A DNA stretch of 12,239 nt, taken from positions 1 through 12,239 of the forward strand of contig JAUVYD010000017.1 of assembly GCA_030603265.1 (NCBI GenBank), in the 5' to 3' direction. The DNA comes from Dehalococcoidia bacterium. GTDB taxonomy: Bacteria > Chloroflexota > Dehalococcoidia > GIF9 > AB-539-J10. Made by a program: the position numbers and the translations under genes. The notes under the pieces were generated by a model. That model was not told the origin of the DNA, did not search any database, and worked only from the letters and a program-made list of their open reading frames with translations. Positions 6,019 to 12,239 of the stretch are shown one piece after another (position 1 is the first letter of the stretch; every line of letters starts with the position of its first letter).

Positions 6019-7272
6019 CTACGCGGTCTTCGGTGGCTTCAGCAGCACGATGGACAACACCGCGCCGACGACTGCAAGGCCGGCCACAATCATGAACGCC
6101 ACATCGTAGCTCCCGAACAGGTCCTTGGACTGCCCCGAGATGATGTTGGCAAGTATGGCGGCGATGCCGTAACCGAAGAAGACATAGCTGTAGTTGCGAG
6201 CATAGTTCTTCGCCCCGAAGAACGTGGTCGTGGAGGTGGGGCCAATCGCCAACCAGCCACCGAGACACAGCCACAGTGCGGAGAAACACACGGTGTACAG
6301 GGTAACGGCGCCCGAGGCGGCTCTCAGCATGACCAGCGATGCCACGAAAATGACAACCATCGACATTGTCGAAGCCCATCTTGGGCTGATCCTGTCGGTG
6401 AGCCACCCGAACAGTGGTCGGCCTGCTCCATTGAAGAGCGCGAATACGCCAACCATGGCTGCTGCTGCTGCCGTGTCGAGTTTGACGGTCTCGGTGCCCA
6501 CCGGACTTGAGATGCCGATGGCCATCAGGCCGGCGAGACAACCGATGGTGTAGACCAGGAATAGACCCCAGAACGTGGAGGTCTTGACCATCTGCGCGGG
6601 CTCCAGTTCCGGCCGTGGGGCGCGTGAAGCCGTGGCGGTGCTGAGGCCGGCAGGCTTCCACTCGGGAGACGGGAACCTCAGGAGGGAGGAAAGGGCGATT
6701 ACGACGCCCAGGAATACTATTCCCATGAGCATGAAGGTTTGAAGTGGGCCGTTGCTCTCGATCAGCGGTCGCGCCAGGTTGGCCGTGACGAACGGCGACG
6801 CGCCGAATCCTGCGATTGTGAGACCGACAGCAAGGCCTTTCCTGTCAGGGAACCATCGGGTGGCAACCGCGAGTGGGCCGCCGTAGGCGAGGCCAACGCC
6901 GGAGCCGCCAATAATCCCGTAGGTAAACACCAGTGTCCAGATACTTGGTATGGCCTGGGGCAGGATTCCTGAGAGAATCCATCCGCCGCCAACGAGAGCG
7001 CCGCCTATCATTCCGACCTTCTTCGGTCCGAGGGTTCCCATGAGGCGGCTACCGAAGAACATCAGGATGGCGAAGGACGCCAGAAAGACCATGAAGGGCA
7101 ACCCGCTCTCGAAGGTGCTGCTTCCGAACAGCTCCTGCACCGGGTTGCGGAACACGCTGTACGCGTACACGCTGCCGAGGCAGATGTTGATGAAGAAGCC
7201 CGCGGCGATGAAGAGCCATCGCCCCCGTTCGGCAGCCATTCCGAAGATGTGTTCCGTTCCGCGTTCGCTCAT
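6019..7272 (-). CDS. Major facilitator superfamily transporter, OFA (oxalate/formate antiporter-like) family
   Basis: Inner-membrane carrier of 417 aa with about 12 hydrophobic helices and a hydrophilic central loop (about 201-230) between two six-helix halves. OFA features include the first helix LGSVYAYSVF, TRWFPDRKGLAVGL (138-151) after helix 4, NGAGRPLFGWLTDR (281-294) between helices 7 and 8, and FFGAKNY (351-357) before helix 11. Family members carry oxalate/formate, lactate and other small carboxylates. R285 seems to match the essential Arg272 of Oxalobacter OxlT, but the position of its Lys355 appears to be Tyr368, so the substrate is probably not oxalate. ATG 7272 has AAGGAGA eight bases ahead; the frame continues open to 7641, but that extension reads as noise. 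It lies 287 bp after the DUF362 gene with its own likely promoter. Perhaps it moves the 2-oxoacids or hydroxyacids of this locus. Confidence 0.88.
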   Translation of the reverse strand: MSERGTEHIFGMAAERGRWLFIAAGFFINICLGSVYAYSVFRNPVQELFGSSTFESGLPFMVFLASFAILMFFGSRLMGTLGPKKVGMIGGALVGGGWILSGILPQAIPSIWTLVFTYGIIGGSGVGLAYGGPLAVATRWFPDRKGLAVGLTIAGFGASPFVTANLARPLIESNGPLQTFMLMGIVFLGVVIALSSLLRFPSPEWKPAGLSTATASRAPRPELEPAQMVKTSTFWGLFLVYTIGCLAGLMAIGISSPVGTETVKLDTAAAAAMVGVFALFNGAGRPLFGWLTDRISPRWASTMSMVVIFVASLVMLRAASGAVTLYTVCFSALWLCLGGWLAIGPTSTTTFFGAKNYARNYSYVFFGYGIAAILANIISGQSKDLFGSYDVAFMIVAGLAVVGAVLSIVLLKPPKTA

Positions 7273-7315
7273 ACGCTTGTTCTCCTTACGTGTGCAGGAC
7301 TTAGAATTGTCGCCT

Positions 7316-7339
7316 ATTTTACCGTATCGAGGTACGGTA
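7316..7339 (-). promoter_or_regulatory. Promoter -10 with overlapping inverted-repeat operator for the OFA transporter
   Basis: On the minus strand TAAAAT (7321-7316) is a 5/6 -10 match, about 45 bases before ATG 7272. Directly upstream and overlapping it by two bases is a perfect inverted repeat, TACCGTA-6 bases-TACGGTA (7320-7339). An inverted repeat filling the space between -10 and -35 is the usual place for a repressor. There is no good -35 box. The 287-bp gap 7273-7559 otherwise holds only a 6-bp GC hairpin (CGCCTG 7525-7530, CAGGCG 7546-7551) just after the DUF362 stop, without a T tract. Confidence 0.5.
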
Positions 7340-7559
7340 CGTCTCAGTCCGTTCGGCTCGACTGTAGATATGCTCGAGTTCTTCGCTGTCTGCTGCGCCG
7401 GCCTCTGGAACTCGATGCCAACCCTGTTCGCGACTGTCTCAAGTGTTGCGACGATTCCGCCAGGTAGAGGGACGCCGTTCGTCACGCGAGTGGCATAGCA
7501 GCGTTGCCCGCAGGGGCCAACCGACGCCTGTCCCGGAGTGCCGTGCAGGCGCGAAATCG

Positions 7560-8774
7560 CTACTCCTGGGTGCGGGCAAAGAACTCGTGATCCGATGTTC
7601 CGGTTATCGCCGAGAGGATATCCACGTTGTTGGGAGGACAACCCTGAACGTATTCGCCGAGCTTCCTGAATCCGGCGGTGCAGACGCCTACAAACAGCGT
7701 CCGTTTGTCGCTCGCCGGTGGCGGCGCGTCCATCTTCCCGGCCACTATGCGCATATCACGAAGTATGTCCATTCTGCCCTCAATCTCGAGGTCCCTCAGT
7801 GTGCTGAGTACTCCGTTGCGGCAGCCCGTACACGCCATCTCGTTGAATAGCAGCTCGAATCCTGGAGGGAGAAAGAGCGCCTCCTCCAGCGCCTCGCTTG
7901 CCAGCTTGAAGCGCCTTCGAACCTGCTCAACCGGCACCCCGACCACATCAATCATGCTGATGTCCATGGTGCCAAGTCCGAGTTCGGCTGCGTGACCGGT
8001 CGTCTCTATCCGCGTTGGTTCGATACCCATTACGAGACCTGCAATTGTGTCCAGGGCCACAGGATCTCTTCCTGCGACAATCAGGCCCATCTCCACAGGA
8101 GTCCCGAAAACCGGCCCCAGCCCCTCGTGTGCAATGATTGCGTCCATCACGGAAAGGACAGGCTTCACCACGGTATTGAGTTCTGCCACCGCACGGAAGA
8201 CCCCGAACGTCGTGTGGAACTTCTTCTTGAGAGTGTCAGGCAGAATGCCTTTCATGTTCTTGATTGCGAGTGTCGCCAGAACCTGGTCGTGGGTCTTCAT
8301 CTTCGGGACATTGATGATTGCGTCGGCCAGAACTACGACCTCCGGCAAATGCAACTCGTTGAGCGCGGTGCCGCCGGGTACAGGCACCTTCACCGTCCCG
8401 GCCTTCTTGAGATCAATCAGTTCGTAGCCTTGCGACCGAAGTGCATCATAGCCACAGACGCGGAACGATTCCTCTGTGTCCTCGCCGATCGCGGAACCGT
8501 CCGCAATCAGAGGATGAGCTCCGAGTTCTCTGACCTGGTCAGCCAGGGATTTGCATACCCTCGGGTCAGTTGTGGCGCCTCGCTCCGGGGCAGCAGGCGC
8601 CACCAGGTTCGGCTTGATAATGACGGTTGCCCCGCACGCCACCAGGTCCTTGAGGCCGCCCGAGAGTCGCACTGCCTCCCTGACCATGCGGTCGACGTCT
8701 TCCTCACCAGGAGGCACCGTCGTCCTGACAATTGCCACTGTACTTCTCTGCGTCGTCTTGCCTTCCCCCGTCAC
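7560..8774 (-). CDS. DUF362 domain protein with a C-terminal cysteine cluster
   Basis: About 404 aa of the PF04015 (DUF362) family, whose biochemical role is poorly known. Family marks are VIIKPNLV (51-58), the loop around K158/K160/H162 (VPKMKTH), IKNMKG (171-176) and a DPVALD motif (237-242). The C-terminal part carries C315-TG-C318, C365 in GVCTAGF and C379 in QGCPPNN, a spacing that suggests a metal or iron-sulfur site. No signal peptide or membrane helix. The start is uncertain: GTG 8774 lies 14 bases after the upstream stop but lacks a clear ribosome site, whereas GTG 8738 would begin at VAIVRTTV, the usual beginning of the family. It is probably co-transcribed with the PLP gene just upstream. 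A redox or ATP-dependent role in amino-acid turnover is only a guess. Confidence 0.85.
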   Translation of the reverse strand: MTGEGKTTQRSTVAIVRTTVPPGEEDVDRMVREAVRLSGGLKDLVACGATVIIKPNLVAPAAPERGATTDPRVCKSLADQVRELGAHPLIADGSAIGEDTEESFRVCGYDALRSQGYELIDLKKAGTVKVPVPGGTALNELHLPEVVVLADAIINVPKMKTHDQVLATLAIKNMKGILPDTLKKKFHTTFGVFRAVAELNTVVKPVLSVMDAIIAHEGLGPVFGTPVEMGLIVAGRDPVALDTIAGLVMGIEPTRIETTGHAAELGLGTMDISMIDVVGVPVEQVRRRFKLASEALEEALFLPPGFELLFNEMACTGCRNGVLSTLRDLEIEGRMDILRDMRIVAGKMDAPPPASDKRTLFVGVCTAGFRKLGEYVQGCPPNNVDILSAITGTSDHEFFARTQE

Positions 8775-8788
8775 TTGATGGCGTTCAA

Positions 8789-9895
8789 CTACCTGTTCTT
8801 GCCTCTTGCCAGCACAGCAATCTGCTTCTCAAATTCGCCCTTCCTCATCCCGTACATGACATCCGCCAGATTGACCACCGGGCAGACATGATTGGGTATT
8901 ATTTCGACACGCTGACCTATCTCCATGCGGACCCTGGCGTTTTCCAGGCTCAGCACACCGTGCTCCTCGCTGAGGCGATCCACTCGCACGTCCGGATAGC
9001 CCTTGACATAGCCATAGCCGGGTCCGCCGGAGGTGGGGGACAGCAGGTCGGAACTGAGCGTCTTTGAGCCGGCATCGATGACTGCACGGTTGTCAGCCGG
9101 AATGCTGACCACGGTAGCGAGCACCGTGAGCGCACAAGTATCTTCGGTGGCTACTCCGATGGTCACTACGTTGAAGTCGTTGAAGATATAGGTCCCGGGC
9201 CGGATCTCCGTTACTCCACTGACGTAGGCGATATCCCTGGCAGTCGGAGTTGAGCCGACGCTTACTTCCTCGATGCCAATGCCGGCACGGCGCAATTGTT
9301 GAGCCGTCTGCACCATTGCCTCGCCGGCTTGTATGGCGCGCTTCCTGGCTCCCTCGGCGGAACGCTCCTTCAGCGCATGCCCTTCGTGCGTGAGGATGCC
9401 AATCAGCTGGAGCCCAGGCAGGGAGGCGATCTGTGTTGCTATTGCGAGAGACTCCGGAGGTGTGACGCCCACGCGGTCAAGTCCTGTGTTGATCTTCAGG
9501 AGGACACGGATTGTCTTGCCGACACGTTGTCCAAGGTCGGACAAGCCACGGGCGACCTCGTAGTTGTCAATGGAAATGGACACGTTCGCCCTCTCCATCA
9601 ATTTGCCCAGCCGTGCAAGTTTGGGCTCGCTGACGATGGGGTACGCTATGCGAATATCCTTGATGCCGGCGTCAGCCATCACCTCTGCTTCACCAATCTT
9701 CGCCACGGTGATGCCGCTGGCGCCAAGCTCTATCTGTCGTTTTGCCAGCAGGGGGCTCTTGTGTGTCTTGACGTGAGGTCGCAAGCCCACGCTCGCATCG
9801 GCCGCCACGTTGGCCATTTCCTGGAGATTCCTCTCCATCTTGTCGATATCGACGAGCAGCGAAGGAGTGTCAAGGTAACCTAGTTCGGATGCCAT
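8789..9895 (-). CDS. Fold-type III PLP enzyme of the D-threonine aldolase/D-serine dehydratase family
   Basis: 368 aa, full length. The alanine-racemase-like N-terminal barrel begins with LDTPSLLVDIDKMERN. The PLP Lys is K43 in LRPHVKTHKS, followed by EAEVMADAGIKDI and a D-TA/DSD-like C-terminal domain. Within it PNHVCPVVNL supplies H336 and C338, the pair that binds the metal next to PLP in D-serine dehydratase (His-x-Cys); D-threonine aldolase of Alcaligenes has His-x-Asp instead. That leans towards D-serine dehydratase (D-serine to pyruvate and ammonia) or a D-3-hydroxyamino-acid aldolase/dehydratase. ATG 9895 is preceded by AGGTGA at 6 bases. RidA is encoded 57 bp upstream and DUF362 14 bp downstream, which fits a shared transcript. 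Racemase activity is unlikely from the C-terminal domain type. Confidence 0.88.
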   Translation of the reverse strand: MASELGYLDTPSLLVDIDKMERNLQEMANVAADASVGLRPHVKTHKSPLLAKRQIELGASGITVAKIGEAEVMADAGIKDIRIAYPIVSEPKLARLGKLMERANVSISIDNYEVARGLSDLGQRVGKTIRVLLKINTGLDRVGVTPPESLAIATQIASLPGLQLIGILTHEGHALKERSAEGARKRAIQAGEAMVQTAQQLRRAGIGIEEVSVGSTPTARDIAYVSGVTEIRPGTYIFNDFNVVTIGVATEDTCALTVLATVVSIPADNRAVIDAGSKTLSSDLLSPTSGGPGYGYVKGYPDVRVDRLSEEHGVLSLENARVRMEIGQRVEIIPNHVCPVVNLADVMYGMRKGEFEKQIAVLARGKNR

Positions 9896-9952
9896 GCGGT
9901 TTCACCTCTCAAGGCCGTTCCATTGTTTTGCGAGAGCAAGAAGACTCTCTGT

Positions 9953-10333
9953 CTACTTGCCTACATGTGCGATTGCGTCAATCTCGATGCGCATCCCCGG
10001 GATTGCAAGGGCGACGCCAAAGGTGGTGCGCGTCGGAGCCGGCTCCGGGAAGTAGTCAGCATAGACCTTGTTCATGCTCTGGAAATCGGACAGGTCAGTG
10101 AGGAGAACAGTGACCTTGACCACATCAGCCATGCGGGCGCCGCCGGCCTCCAGTATGGCCTTGATGTTGTCTAACGTCTGTTTCGTCTGTTCCTCGATAC
10201 CCTCAGGCATCTTCTTGGTCTTGGGCTCGAACGGCCCTTGTCCTGATACGAACACGAATTCCCCGACGACGAGACCCGGGGTGTATGGACCGGCCGGAGC
10301 CGGGGCCTTATCGGTGATTACAGGCTGTTTCAT
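9953..10333 (-). CDS. ridA: RidA family enamine/imine deaminase (YjgF/UK114)
   Basis: 126 aa, the normal length for a small cytosolic homotrimer that hydrolyses reactive 2-aminoacrylate and related enamine/imine products of PLP enzymes to 2-oxoacids and ammonia. Family marks: APAPAGPYTPG (10-20), VFVSGQGP (27-34), the TLDNIKAILEAGG helix, and the active-site Arg102 in PTRTTFGV (E. coli Arg105), with IPGMRIEIDAIA placing E117 where E. coli has Glu120. The key Arg supports true RidA activity rather than an inactive subgroup. ATG 10333 has GGAGG 10 bases ahead. It lies between two D-amino-acid PLP enzymes, one of fold II and one of fold III, the setting in which 2-aminoacrylate would arise. A 219-bp gap separates it from the upstream gene, so it may have its own promoter. 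Confidence 0.93.
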   Translation of the reverse strand: MKQPVITDKAPAPAGPYTPGLVVGEFVFVSGQGPFEPKTKKMPEGIEEQTKQTLDNIKAILEAGGARMADVVKVTVLLTDLSDFQSMNKVYADYFPEPAPTRTTFGVALAIPGMRIEIDAIAHVGK

Positions 10334-10552
10334 GTTGACGGTTCCTCCATTGTGATTGTGTTGTGTTTCAGCCGCTCTAACCTCTCTTCATCTGGTGCGC
10401 ACTGGCCAGCGCTCACTCGCCGCGGCAAGGGCGCTCTGCTGTCCATCTACGGAGCCAGCAGCAGGTTGCATGCGCCCGCTCCTTCCGGTTCACTCGATGC
10501 CTGGATTGAACGTGAACCGCACGCGTACGTGGTGATGCATGCCTGCAGGAGG
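10334..10552 (-). other. Gap between the D-cysteine desulfhydrase-type gene and ridA
   Basis: I see no convincing gene or consensus promoter in these 219 bases. Downstream of the upstream gene's TAG, the same frame continues with a 16-codon ATG frame (MHHHVRVRFTFNPGIE, then TGA); it lacks homology that I recognise and is probably chance or a relic. CTGGCCAG (10402-10409) is the core of an imperfect palindrome. Confidence 0.35.
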
Positions 10553-11572
10553 CTAGCGCGCGACCTCCTTGTCATAGGCGAACAGAGCGGGGACGCCGCC
10601 GGTGTGCACGAAGACCACTGTGTCTGATGATGAGAAGCGGCCCTTCTTGCTAAGGTCTATCAGGCCGGCCAGCCCCTTGCCCGTGTATACGGGGCAGAGG
10701 AAGATTGCCTCGGTCTGCGCCATTGTCCTGATGGCATCAAGACACCCCGGCGTTGGAATGCCATATCCTTCGCCGAGATAGTCATCGTGGATCTCTACTT
10801 CGTCCGGGCTCATGCTGATGCCCATACCCAGGAAGTCTGACGCGGCTGTTGCCTGGTCGGCAACAGCCTTCCGTGCGGCCTCGCTTCTGTTGAGGACAGG
10901 AATGCCGACTACCTTCCACTTGGCTTTCAGGTATCGTGCCCCTAGTTCCAGTCCCGCCTGCGTGCCCCCGCCACCATTTGCCAGTACGACATAGTCCGGC
11001 TCAATGCCGAGCTTCTCAAACTGCTGGTTGAGTTCCTCGGCTGCCGTCACCCATCCGACGACGCCCAGAATCGCAGGAATTCCCGGAAGGCTGTGCTTGA
11101 TGACGTAAGGGGTTTCGCCTCTGGCCTTCAGCTCTTCAGCTACCGCGTCCAGTTTGTCGGAGATGAAGCTCCCCAGAATGAGACTCATGTCCGCGGTGTC
11201 GAGAATCTCGACGCTCGAGCCAAGGATGTTCTGGAGCAGCAGGTTCCCCTGTGTCTCGTTGTGGACCCCCTTGAAGAGAACGAAGCTGCTCTTCATTCCC
11301 AGCCTCCGTCCTGCGGCGGCAGTCTGCAGGCAGAAGTTCGACTGGGCACTCGCGGTGCTAACGAGAGTTGTCGCGCCGTGTTTCTTTGCCTCTGCAAGGA
11401 TGAACTCGAGCTTCCGGGCTTTGTTGCCCCCGAGTGCGAGTCCACTCAGGTCGTCTCTCTTGATGAAGATGCGAGGGCCGCCCAGCTCAGCGGACAGGTG
11501 CCTGGCGTCGGTCAGTGGGGTCGGGTAGAAGCCGAGTTGCACGCGGGGCAGTTTCTCAATTGCTGGAATCAT
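10553..11572 (-). CDS. D-cysteine desulfhydrase-type PLP enzyme (ACC deaminase family, fold II)
   Basis: 339 aa from ATG 11572, which has a full AGGAGG five bases ahead; a GTG at 11578 overlaps that site and is rejected. The family covers D-cysteine desulfhydrase, L-cysteate sulfo-lyase and 1-aminocyclopropane-1-carboxylate (ACC) deaminase. Counting from this ATG, PLP Lys51 is in GGNKARKLE, the nucleophile Ser78 is in SAQSN, and the phosphate-binding GGGGTQAGL follows. The two residues that separate the activities are Thr297 (PVYTGKG) and Thr324 (VHTGG), where ACC deaminase has Glu295 and Leu322. That points to beta-elimination from D-cysteine (pyruvate, H2S, ammonia) or a close relative such as cysteate or D-serine, and away from ring opening of ACC. 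A D-aminoacylase-type gene lies 75 bp upstream and ridA downstream. Confidence 0.88.
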   Translation of the reverse strand: MIPAIEKLPRVQLGFYPTPLTDARHLSAELGGPRIFIKRDDLSGLALGGNKARKLEFILAEAKKHGATTLVSTASAQSNFCLQTAAAGRRLGMKSSFVLFKGVHNETQGNLLLQNILGSSVEILDTADMSLILGSFISDKLDAVAEELKARGETPYVIKHSLPGIPAILGVVGWVTAAEELNQQFEKLGIEPDYVVLANGGGGTQAGLELGARYLKAKWKVVGIPVLNRSEAARKAVADQATAASDFLGMGISMSPDEVEIHDDYLGEGYGIPTPGCLDAIRTMAQTEAIFLCPVYTGKGLAGLIDLSKKGRFSSSDTVVFVHTGGVPALFAYDKEVAR

Positions 11573-11647
11573 GTACACCTCCTGGCGGTAATCCTATTCG
11601 TGTCACACTATCACAGTCACTCTCGTCGAGGGGCCTCTAGCTGGTTG

Positions 11648-12239
11648 TCACCGGGCCAGGCCGGAATGTCGCAGAGCCACTCCGGGCGTCTTCCCGGTGT
11701 GTCTGCCCTTGTCGACAACCATGGCGCCGTTGACGAAGACGTAGTCGATTCCCAGGGGGAACTGCTTTGGTTTCTCGAACGTGGCCACACCGCTGATTGT
11801 CAGCGGGTCAAAGACCACAATGTCTGCCTTCATTCCATCCCGCAGTATTCCCCTGTCGGAAAGTCCGAATCGCTGGGCGGGGAAGGAGGTCATCTTGCGT
11901 ATGGCTTGTTCCAGGGGCATCACCGCTTCATCCCTTACCATCTGACCAAGTATCTTGGGGTAGGTGCCGTACGTACGCGGATTCGGCCTGCCTCCGATTC
12001 TCAGGCCGTCCGTGCAGACCATGTGCGCCGGGTGCGTAATGATTGTTCGTACGTCATTCATGTCGCCAGTAAACACGTAGAATGCCACCTCGAGGTTTTC
12101 CTCGATAAGAAGGTCGCAGATAGTGTCCCAGGCGCTTTTTCCCAACTGGTCGGCAACCGACTGGATGGTGAGTCCCTCGCACCACTGGTTCTTCTCAGTC
12201 CTGACGGCACTCACGATGAGTTGATCGGCAGCGCCTACG
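11648..12239 (-). CDS. D-aminoacylase/N-acyl-D-amino-acid deacylase family amidohydrolase, 3' part only
   Basis: The reading frame is open to the window end, so the N-terminal part, with the HxH metal motif, is missing. The visible 196 residues are the C-terminal portion of a family usually 480-550 aa long. They begin VGAADQLIVSAVRTEKNQWCEGLTI-like, and contain the metal-site Asp in MVCTDGL (about residue 77), GRPNPRTYGTYPKILG, KMTSFPAQRFGL, and the small C-terminal beta domain DGMKADIVVFDP...YVFVNGAMVVDKGRHTGKTPG. These enzymes remove the acyl group from N-acyl-D-amino acids; some relatives are dihydropyrimidinase-like or act on other N-acyl compounds. The stop is TGA at 11650-11648, and the next gene starts 75 bp later. 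It is the first visible gene of the minus-strand series and would supply free D-amino acids to the enzymes that follow. Confidence 0.88.
   Translation of the reverse strand, partial: VGAADQLIVSAVRTEKNQWCEGLTIQSVADQLGKSAWDTICDLLIEENLEVAFYVFTGDMNDVRTIITHPAHMVCTDGLRIGGRPNPRTYGTYPKILGQMVRDEAVMPLEQAIRKMTSFPAQRFGLSDRGILRDGMKADIVVFDPLTISGVATFEKPKQFPLGIDYVFVNGAMVVDKGRHTGKTPGVALRHSGLAR

Noticed and set aside
7273..7641. 123-codon N-terminal extension of the transporter
   Set aside because: An AAGGAGA ribosome site sits before ATG 7272, the extension is not hydrophobic or family-like, and it would read through the promoter repeat.
7992..8891. 299-codon open frame on the plus strand over the DUF362 gene
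   Set aside because: No family features; it runs across the boundary of two well-supported minus-strand genes.
10553..11572. ACC deaminase
   Set aside because: Thr at both specificity positions (297 and 324) instead of Glu and Leu.
1..12239. tRNA, rRNA, CRISPR array, insertion sequence or phage genes
   Set aside because: I saw no cloverleaf, spaced repeats, transposase or integrase motif, or terminal inverted repeats.

Overview
The window is moderately GC-rich, gene-dense bacterial DNA with ten protein genes, one gene fragment and no RNA gene, CRISPR array or insertion sequence that I could see. Good Shine-Dalgarno sites (AGGAGG, GGAGG, AAGGAG) precede most genes, and some starts are TTG. 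The gene mix (mandelate-racemase-type enolase, amidating-lyase-like propellers, D-aminoacylase, D-amino-acid PLP enzymes, RidA, DUF362, OFA transporter) resembles heterotrophic Chloroflexota such as Dehalococcoidia/SAR202. That assignment is inference from gene style; no phylogenetic marker is present.

Layout. Positions 1-253 hold no gene I can name. A glycerol kinase (254-1774, +) follows. Facing it on the minus strand is an unannotated, start-less fragment matching the C-terminal end of a steroid 5-alpha-reductase-like membrane protein (1848 to about 2099). Next come two tandem minus-strand paralogues of 311 aa each (2150-3085 and 3175-4110). They are six-bladed NHL propellers that keep the residues known to be catalytic in peptidyl-alpha-hydroxyglycine alpha-amidating lyase (PAL). 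A 277-bp divergent control region, with an 18-bp inverted repeat and two candidate extended -10 promoters, separates them from a mandelate racemase/enolase superfamily gene (4388-5467, +). That gene ends at a strong terminator hairpin.

From 12239 down to 5560 every gene is on the minus strand, in transcription order: D-aminoacylase-type amidohydrolase (cut by the window end), D-cysteine desulfhydrase-type PLP enzyme, RidA, D-serine dehydratase/D-threonine aldolase-type PLP enzyme, DUF362 protein, OFA-family transporter, small carbonic-anhydrase-like protein.

How they may work together: the amidohydrolase would free D-amino acids from N-acyl forms. Two unrelated PLP enzymes (fold II and fold III) would break down D-amino acids by elimination or aldol cleavage. 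RidA, encoded between them, would hydrolyse the 2-aminoacrylate (enamine/imine) that such eliminations release, giving 2-oxoacid and ammonia. The transporter could move the carboxylates involved. This reads as a compact D-amino-acid salvage locus with built-in detoxification. It is the most coherent system in the window. The family calls are secure; the pathway is inferred.
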